This document shows, piece after piece, positions 57,652 through 64,000 of a stretch of 64,000 nucleotides of DNA. The position numbers were made by a program, and so were the translations under genes. The notes beneath the pieces were generated by a model. It saw nothing but the letters and a program-made list of their open reading frames with translations, did no database searches and had not been told where the DNA came from. The DNA is from Areca catechu. Lineage: Eukaryota; Streptophyta; Magnoliopsida; Arecales; Arecaceae. The stretch is from NCBI GenBank assembly GCA_021397845.1, contig CM038044.1, positions 41,216,354-41,280,353 of the forward strand, written 5' to 3'. Each line of letters starts with the position of its first letter. Position 1 is the stretch's first letter.

Positions 57652-59140
57652 TGATCTGAAAACATTCGCTAACGTGAGCATACCCAGCCACTAGCCATCA
57701 ACCGCACAGGTGGGGACTGCAACCTGGATGCAACCCCCTGTTGGAAGGCCGAGGCCAACTCCCAGTCGGGGTCAAGCTCATGGAGCAAGCCTCCCTATCG
57801 AAGTTAGCTCCCAGCCAGGGTTGTGCGCATGCTACTGAAGTTAGCCCTCCTACTGAGGTCAGCTCCCAGTCAGGATCGAGTTCGTAAAGCGAGCCCTCTT
57901 GCTGAGGTCAGCTCCCATTCAGGATCGAGCTCATAAAGCAAGCCCTTCTACCAAGGTCAACTCCCAGTTAGGGTCGAGCTCATGGAGCAAGCCTTCCTAC
58001 CGAGGTCAGCTCCCGACCGGGGTCATGCTCATGCTGCCGAAGGTGGACCTCCCTTCGGGAGGTCCTTCCCTACCATACGAAGGCTAGAATTCCTGCCAGC
58101 GGTGAAGGAGGAAAGGATCAACAAGGATTCAAACCATGGCATGGAGGTCCCTGTCCACCTATGACCTCCAGTAGGTGGCGCATGCCCTACCACCAATGCC
58201 AGCTCTGCAACACGCTGCTTGCATGCTCTGCATGAGATAAGCCCCGTCAGACCCAGGGCCCTGTAACGTGCTGCCATGTCGACTACCGTACGACCAGAGG
58301 ATGCTGATCCATTCGGTGTGAGACCCAAAGTTTCTCCAAAAGGGGAATCCTGTCAAAGCCATAGGCTCTGCAATACTTGGGCAATTCCTTCAGGAATAGA
58401 AACTTCCTGCCATGGCATGAGACTCAATGGCACAACACCTGCCTCTCTTAAGAAAAAAATGACACCCCCAATAAAAGGGCTCTCCATGGAAAAGGGGAAA
58501 AGGGAAGACGGAAGGAGGACCAGTCTAAGGAAGGCTGGAAGGAGAGAGCTCTCCAAAGGATGGAAGGAGCACTAGTTCGAGAGAGAGGAAGAGGCTCCAA
58601 GAGGCCCACGGATCACCTCCTCCTCCGGGAGGACTAGTCCAAAAGGAGTGGGAAGAAGGAGAAGCAGCAAGCTATGGCAAGCCACTCCACCATGAGAGGG
58701 AACACAAAGGATAACACCGGGACATAGCCAGAAAAGAGGAGGAAGGTAAATAAGAAGGTAAGTGAATGGGAGGGGGAGAGAGGCAAGAAGCAGCCAAAAG
58801 CTTGGCCGGCCAAGGGATCGGCCGAAGGGGTCCTCCCCGCTCCCCGCTCTCCATTCCCTCTTTCTTTTTGCCATTTGATCATTATCATCTTGTCACCCCC
58901 TAGGGCGAGGGAGTCCCCCAAGCTCTCTGTCTCAGAGGTTCTGTTCCTCTCGATCATCCCACTAACTTGATCGTTGGAGTGTCCTCGTCAGAATCCCAGG
59001 CCCAGGTCTCCTCTATTTTGTAGGCCGAGCAGGCCGAAGAGCTGACCCCCAAGGAGGAGGGAGTGTTCCTGGTGGGAGGAGGCACCCAACACGAAGGTGG
59101 TGCACTGGAGCTACGGGCCACGATGATCCAGGCAGCAACA
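57652..59140 (+). mobile_element. Gypsy solo LTR, Tat/Ogre-like
   Basis: A 1489-base unit starting TGATCTGAAAAC and ending GGCAGCAACA, flanked by CATAC (57647-57651 and 59141-59145); the CopA LTR reads on across it. It is G+C-rich. The segment ACTTGATCGTTGGAGTG near 58953 resembles a conserved part of Tat-type gypsy LTRs (family recollection, not tested). Several overlapping open frames on both strands reflect composition. Confidence 0.78.
57751..58050 (+). repeat. 49-bp minisatellite in solo LTR
   Basis: Units start at 57751, 57800, 57855, 57904, 57953 and 58002 (GAGGTCAGCTCCCAGTCAGG, then GAGCTCATGGAGCAAGCC). The period is 49 bases except one 55-base unit. Confidence 0.8.
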
Positions 59141-60942
59141 CATACAAAGGGTAATGAAGAACATTTTGTCATACCTACGGGAATACAAACCTTATCTGCA
59201 ATGCAACGATGACCAGCAAGGCAAGTACTCTAACGAAGTACAGAGGCTTTATGAGCAGCATAAATGTCCTACCTCTATAAGTGGTTCATACCGGGGTAAG
59301 GGGATTCTTCTCCTTCATTCGAGGTGCTAGCCTCTTTGGAAACAAAGTTGCAGCGATGGACTCCTTCAACTCTTTGAAGAACCAGTTGCTAAAGAGATGT
59401 TGGAACAAAGGCACCTAAGAACCCTTCCCAGATCACTTTGTCCCAAACCTTCAATAGATAGTTTGCACACAAGAATCCCAAAACCCAAAACCTCACTCTA
59501 TCTTCCCGAGAATGAGATCTGATCTCACAATCTCTCAGAGGTCAAGGATGAGTTCTAACCAACAAAATTGGCAAAATCTTGACCTACGAGAAAGGTGAAC
59601 AATTCTACCCCATCAGCTCACCAAAAAATAGCACTTTTTATTATTATAACCATAAAGAGGAGATCAATGAGAGATTAATGGAAGGTTGGGAGTCTCTTGG
59701 CATTCAAGGGTGTTACAAACCCTTTGGACTTCAGCAATAACAGCCAATTAAAATCCCAAGATGCCAAAATTAAGTGCCACTACTCTTATAGCCATTAATA
59801 AAGCATCCTCAAATTCTTTAGCAAATCTCGTTAGATGAGTCAACTCACCTCGAATCGACTCGTCATGGATCGACTCGCCTCGGGTCGACTCGCTTGGCAG
59901 TTTTGACAACTTCTTATCAAATGAGTCCGAAATGATTCCAAATCGTTCCCAAGCTAACAAATCAAGAAGAAACCCCACGATGTCTGACCTCGTAGGTTCA
60001 AACACTAAACCGATAGCACAGGAACATTTCTAGTACCAGCCAAAGTCACCATCTAGCAATGACACCCAGCATCTGGATAGGTCGAAGGTTACAGAGTAAC
60101 AAAAACCTATCGAATATAGAATACCACTGATCTTATTCCTTTGATCTTCTAATGCTTTGGATGGCTTAGGGTTAAATTGCCCAACCCTAATCAGTCCATC
60201 ACAATATCTCTCAAACAAAGAATCCCTGTAACTCCTTATAAGGAATGCCCTGGCCAAGGTCTTTCTCAATTGAGGTATATTAAGCATTCAATCCAAACCA
60301 TTTGGAGAGATCAATACTATTTTGATCCTACTAGAGCTACACAAGTACTTGACTGTACCCAAAAACCATCCATCATCAGATTAGAAATTCGGGAAGTCTG
60401 GCACCTAAGCATAGTGATTTGCTTGCAAGCTACCATAGTGATCTCAAGTCAGAGGAATAATTCATGTCCACATTCTGTTGCCCAGGTGGCTTCCCAAGAG
60501 GGGGTGAATTGGGATTATGAGAACTTTTGGCAAGTATGTGCAATTTGAAATCTTTTTGTTGTTGTGGTGCAATATGCAATGCGGAAGTAATTAAGTAAGT
60601 GCAATAAGGTAAAATAAGCACAAGCAAAAACATAAGAAAATTTAGAGTGGTTCAGAGCAACCAGCTCCTACATCCATTACCCAAGAACTACTTGGAAATT
60701 TCACTATTTCCCCCAACCGGAATACAATCGGATTGTTTTACCAGGCTCACAATCCAAACCTATACACTTTGGTTTTATCGGGATTACCAAAGAAAACCCA
60801 ACTCCCTTTGGTTTTAAACGGGATTACAAAAGAAACCCTAACACTTGGTTTAATACCGAGATCACCAAGAACCCAACTTAGGTTTTCACAAGGTTCACCT
60901 AAAAACCTTTAACCCTCTCTTAAGATATAGCCCCTTGCTGTT

Positions 60943-61365
60943 TGATGAGGATCCAAAGCAGGTCTGGATATTTTTCTATTTTTTCTTATTTTTTCTCACA
61001 TTTTTTATTTTTTTCTTATTCCCACTATTCCACCTATCCCCATTATTCCAATTTTATTTCCAACTTATCCCCGCTTTATCCTTGCCTTATTCCACCTTCC
61101 TTGAATTTTTAAAACTCCCAAACCCTAGCCCACCACCTCACCCCCTAGATCCGGGCTACCCGACCCAGCCACCCTCACCGGCCTACTCGTCGGTGCTCGC
61201 CGACCCCGCTCTCGCCAGAAAATCGCCAAGAATGCCGCTCACAACCATGGAAGCCGAAGAGATGCCCATGAGAAGATGAATGGATGTGATCTCCATCTGT
61301 GATGCCATTTTCGCCCGCTTGGAGCCATCCGTCCACCGCCTACCACGTCCCACCGTCCCTCATCA
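60943..61365 (+). mobile_element. TRIM LTR 1
   Basis: Begins TGATGAGGATCC and ends CCCTCATCA. A T-rich start is followed by a C-rich second half; a short open frame is partly shared with LTR 2. Confidence 0.85.
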
Positions 61366-61368
61366 ATT

Positions 61369-61380
61369 TGGTATCAGAGC
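61369..61380 (+). promoter_or_regulatory. Primer binding site, TRIM
   Basis: TGGTATCAGAGC three bases after LTR 1, for initiator tRNA-Met. Confidence 0.85.
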
Positions 61381-61420
61381 GAGTTGTGTATTAGGGTGTG
61401 CTCCATTTTCGAACTCGACG

Positions 61421-61463
61421 GAGTCGAGTTCTTCGTGGTCGAGTTCTTCGTGGTCGAGGAGAA
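61421..61463 (+). promoter_or_regulatory. TRIM internal repeat and polypurine tract
   Basis: GTCGAGTTCTTCGTG occurs twice in tandem, then GAGGAGAA directly before LTR 2. Confidence 0.7.
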
Positions 61464-61891
61464 TGATGAGGATCTAAAGCAGGTATAGATGTTTTTCTAT
61501 TTTTTCTTCTTTTTTCTTGCATTTTATATTTTTTTCTTATTTCCGCTATTCCATATATCCCCACTATTCCAGTATTATCCCCAACTTATCCCTGCTTTAT
61601 CCCAGCCTTATTCCATCTTCCTCCCGTGAATTTTTAAAACTCCTAAACCCTAGCCCACCACCCCGCCCCCCAGATCCGAGCTGCCCGACCCGGCCGCCCC
61701 CACCGGCCCACCCGCCGGTGCTCGCCGACCCCGCTCTTGCCGAAAAGCTACCAAGAACGTCGCTCACGACCATGGAAGTCAAAGAGATGCCCATAGGAAG
61801 ATGAAAGGATGCGATCTCCATCCGTGACGCTGTTGCCGCCCACCTGGAGCCGTCCATCTGTCGCTTGCCGCCATCCTGCCATCCCTCATCA
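61464..61891 (+). mobile_element. TRIM LTR 2
   Basis: Same ends as LTR 1; moderate substitution and small indels between the two indicate an older insertion. Confidence 0.85.
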
Positions 61892-62339
61892 CTGTTCTTA
61901 GAGAGAAAACAAAGATATGAGAAAAATAATAAGCAACTATACAACAAACTGAGTTTGTTTAAATGTTGCCGATGAAGATCTAGATGAAGCTTAACCTTGA
62001 ATGCTCTTTTAATGCTCTTCAAGCTGCTTCTTGGCTTTTTCTATGAGTGGATTCAATGATGAAGAGAAGTTGGTAGAGCTTTGAATCCTATCTTGAATGC
62101 TCTTGAAGTGGGTTGGTGAAAGACTTGAAAGCTTTTCAAATTCCCAAGATATGTCAATGAATAATCCCTTTTGAAAATCATTTAATCCATAAAAAATACT
62201 TCCCTTTATAGTTTTCCATGAGATATAGCCATTATAGGGCCTAGGGAATCGTGAAAGAGCTGTTGGAGACCTTTTAAAATTCAAAAATCACTTTCAGCAA
62301 CTAGCCGTTAGAGTGCAGAAAATGGTCACTCGAGTACGC

Positions 62340-62690
62340 TTGAGGTCCATGAGTCGGTTCGAAGTCTCAGATAGCCTTAAAAAAAATTCTGTGTGAGTCG
62401 GCTCTTTAAGCTAGAATCGGCTCGAACCTTCAATCAATACAAAATAACATTTTCCTTGAGTCGGCTATTCAAGGCAAAGTCGGCTCGAAGTCATAGTCAC
62501 CGACAAACATAACTCTGGATGAGTCGGCTCTTGGAGCTTGAGTCGACTCGAGATCTCAAACTTCAAAAACATATGTTCTTCCATGAGTCAGCTCTTGGGG
62601 CTTGAGTCGGCTCTAGGTACCGAAACTCTGAAATCTTTTTGTGCCATGCCATAAGGAGTCGGCTCTTGATCCATGAGTCGGCTCTTGCCT
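62340..62690 (-). repeat. GAGTCGGCTC repeats in SIRE 3' LTR
   Basis: Plus-strand GAGTCGGCTC copies (minus GAGCCGACTC), about eleven, paired as in the solo LTR at 32277-32620. Confidence 0.72.
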
Positions 62691-63003
62691 CAACTTCATT
62701 TAATACTTCAAACTTCTCCAAAATTCTTTAACATTTGAATCCAACAAGTGCTAATCTACTCACTCTTATTTTTATAATTTTACAGCTCTTTTACAATATT
62801 ACATAGTTAAAAAATTAGGACTTTTACAATTTTAAAGTACATAAGAGTCTATACAATATTGAATTAACTTTGAACCAATTTGAAAACCAATTAAACTAAA
62901 GATAACTAATTTCCTGCAAAAACTTCTCAAGTAATTGAAAGAATTAGTAACATATACATGCTCCAATATTTTGTAATCATCAAAATCATTCCAGGGGTCA
63001 ACA

Positions 63004-63018
63004 ATCTCTTCCTTTTTG
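63004..63018 (-). promoter_or_regulatory. Polypurine tract, SIRE-type element
   Basis: Minus strand CAAAAAGGAAGAGAT immediately before TGTTGACC. Confidence 0.75.
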
Positions 63019-63602
63019 ATGATGACAAAATACTGGGCATGAACATGATTTAAAAATACTTTACATTTACTATGTATCGAAGAATATTAGATATAGTGTG
63101 TATCAAACCAAATTGAGTATCAAATTGTTAAACTGAAGAGTTTCAACACAATGTATCATATGTGCATTAAGTATCAACATATGTATTATAATGTATCATC
63201 TAAGTACTAATTATCGAAACTTCACAAAATTAACTTGTATTTGAAGTAAGTTTCAATGAAAACTTAACACAAGCTCCCCCTTACTAATGTAGTAATATTT
63301 TCTTCATGTTTACTTTCATATTCACACTTTTATGCACATTCATTTACATTTTCATATTTCATTCATTCACATTTTCATATTTCATTCATATTTTCATGTT
63401 TTCTCTTTTCTCCCCCTTTTTGTCATCAACAAAAAATATGTAAAAAGGAGAACATGCATAACATGTATCGGATGAATCTTAAAAAGAGATATGTATATAT
63501 ATGAAAAGTATCAATACAAGAGTGATACAATACAAAAGTGCCTTGGAACGACAAAAGTAGTATCACAATAATAAAATATGATAAACATAAAGTCCTAAAA
63601 CA
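63019..63602 (-). other. SIRE-type 3' noncoding internal region
   Basis: AT-rich, without ORFs. Includes a TTTCATTCATTCACATTTTC-type short repeat tract at about 63310-63410 and TATATATATG at 63493. Confidence 0.6.
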
Positions 63603-64000
63603 TTAAAATGAAGGACTAGGGTCATCATCACTAGTCTCTTCCTTACTAAAGGAGGAACCGACCTCTAAAATGCCTGGAGCAGGCCTGAATTTAGGGAACC
63701 TAAGCCTAAGGTCTCTCAGTCTGGTCCTAACAAGAGCAGTAGTCCTAGAAGTTTTAGGTTTAGCTCTAACTCTAGACTTAGAGGAAATCACAATAAGAGT
63801 AGGTCGAGCAGTAGGAGGATCAAAAGACAATTCGAGGGTGCTGGTAGTAGACAAAATCTTTGTCATCGGAGTGTCTCCAATATCAGAACTCGGAGTCACA
63901 GTACCAGTCCCAGCCTCAGTAGGAGTAGCATTTGCAGGAATGTCAATGAAGTGTGCTGCCTATCCCTGCTCATAATTTGTGCCAATGTCTAGTGCTGCTG
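63603..64000 (-). pseudogene. SIRE-type 3' ORF fragment
   Basis: A minus-strand frame enters from beyond the window, meets TAG at 63960-63962 and ends at 63603. The last 98 residues are basic in the middle (SKSRVRAKPKTSR, RLRDLRLRFPKFRP) and acidic at the end (KEETSDDDPSPSF). I recognise no domain. SIRE-type elements often have a further ORF after pol, sometimes called envelope-like, but nothing here shows a membrane segment. Confidence 0.45.

Larger units (their letters stand above)
57440..60475 (-). mobile_element. CopA 5' LTR (partial, interrupted)
   Basis: Matches 7095-8634 base for base in order. It is interrupted by a solo LTR at 57652-59140 and cut at 60476 by the SIRE-type element; about 405 remaining bases should lie beyond the window. 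CATTC (60471-60475) is the expected TSD of the SIRE element. Confidence 0.82.
60943..61891 (+). mobile_element. TRIM: miniature LTR retrotransposon
   Basis: A 949-base element: LTR 60943-61365 (423 bases), 98-base internal region, LTR 61464-61891 (428 bases), TSD CTGTT (60938-60942 and 61892-61896). LTRs start TGATGAGGATC and end CCCTCATCA, giving eight-base terminal inverted repeats. The internal part holds PBS TGGTATCAGAGC (61369-61380) and polypurine tract GAGGAGAA before LTR 2. No protein is encoded, so mobility must depend on another element. The stretch TCGAGTTCTTC before the polypurine tract resembles TCGAGTTCCTCC before the GypA and GypN1 tracts, hinting at a gypsy origin. Confidence 0.88.
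60476..63003 (-). mobile_element. SIRE-type 3' LTR, interrupted by a TRIM
   Basis: Minus strand: starts TGTTGACCCCTGGAATG at 63003 and ends CACCTGGGCAACA at 60476. Without the TRIM and its TSD it is about 1574 bases, matching the 1548-base solo LTR. The TATA box is at 62204-62210. Confidence 0.85.
7095..64000 (-). mobile_element. CopA: minus-strand copia hosting all nested insertions
   Basis: CopA runs from its 3' LTR (7095-9041) up to its 5' LTR (57440 to beyond the window). Removing the insertions with their TSDs joins the RNase H, RT, integrase, protease, gag, leader, PBS and 5' LTR pieces in correct order. The evidence for continuity is that each insertion is bounded by TG...CA-like ends and a direct repeat, and that CopA text resumes exactly across it. 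The coding parts carry frameshifts and stops, so CopA is long dead. The two LTRs share their ends, including TGTTGGTGTGCCCC at 7095 and 57440. Confidence 0.8.
60476..64000 (-). mobile_element. SIRE-type copia, 3' end
   Basis: 3' LTR 60476-63003, then a polypurine tract and about 1 kb of 3' internal sequence running off the window. The minus-strand text TTTGTCATCATCAAAAAGG before the LTR is typical of SIRE/Maximus elements. It is inserted in the CopA 5' LTR. Confidence 0.82.

Noticed and set aside
57751..58050. 49-base repeats as a CRISPR array
   Set aside because: Units are contiguous and degenerate along their full length, inside a solo LTR of a plant retrotransposon.
58276..58957. Overlapping open frames of about 100 codons on both strands
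   Set aside because: They lie within the G+C-rich solo LTR, overlap on both strands and show no domain; composition explains them.
60935..61804. Two similar proline-rich open frames as a duplicated gene
   Set aside because: They are the same part of the two LTRs of the TRIM.
61801..61840. GGATGCGATC text as a 5S rRNA-derived segment (Cassandra-type TRIM)
   Set aside because: Only a short match; I could not see the 5S internal promoter boxes in order.

Overview
This is plant nuclear DNA made almost entirely of LTR retrotransposons. I see no host gene, tRNA, rRNA or prokaryotic feature. Plant origin follows from the Ty1/copia, Ty3/gypsy chromovirus and SIRE-type elements and from repeated tRNA-iMet primer binding sites (TGGTATCAGAGC). 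A monocot, perhaps a palm, is a guess from general appearance only.

Layout. Bases 1-7094 hold older, broken elements: a gypsy integrase/chromodomain remnant with its LTR, a truncated SIRE-like LTR, and the end of a + strand copia with its LTR. From 7095 to the window edge everything lies inside one - strand copia, called CopA here. CopA has its 3' LTR at 7095-9041, coding pieces at 9042-9263, 35094-37706 and 41740-42873, leader pieces at 42874-43049, 45513-47133 and 57343-57439, and its 5' LTR from 57440 on. Inserted in CopA, mostly with 5-bp target site duplications (TSDs) that can be read directly, are: GypN2 (-, 9269-35088, TSD CTTGA), GypN3 (+, 37707-41596, TSD TTAGG), a copia solo LTR (+, 43050-45512, TSD CACAT), a complete copia CopB (+, 47134-57342, TSD GAATC), a Tat-like solo LTR (57652-59140, TSD CATAC) and a SIRE-type element (-, 60476 to beyond 64000). 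GypN2 itself contains three insertions: the compound element GypN1 (+, 9714-19193, TSD CCTGA), the full-length chromovirus GypA (-, 23062-31634, TSD TAAAC) and a SIRE solo LTR (31960-33507, TSD GTTTT). The SIRE 3' LTR contains a miniature LTR element (TRIM, 60943-61891, TSD CTGTT).

How they fit together. GypA is a structurally complete chromovirus: gag, protease, RT, RNase H, integrase and chromodomain in one frame, broken by eight stops. GypN1, GypN2 and GypN3 are related non-autonomous elements. They keep LTRs, a gag-like ORF and the integrase C-terminus with chromodomain, and replace protease-RT-RNase H with a family-specific segment; the PBS is visible in GypN1 and, degenerate, in GypN2, and is deleted in GypN3. 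GypN1 also shares its 5' leader with GypA, so GypA-type elements are likely helpers. This helper/satellite pair, the PBS copies reiterated inside GypN LTR ends, the two-internal-domain GypN1 and the TRIM are the most notable contents. CopB is a complete copia whose single gag-pol frame is broken by five stops. No element in the window has an intact full pol frame.
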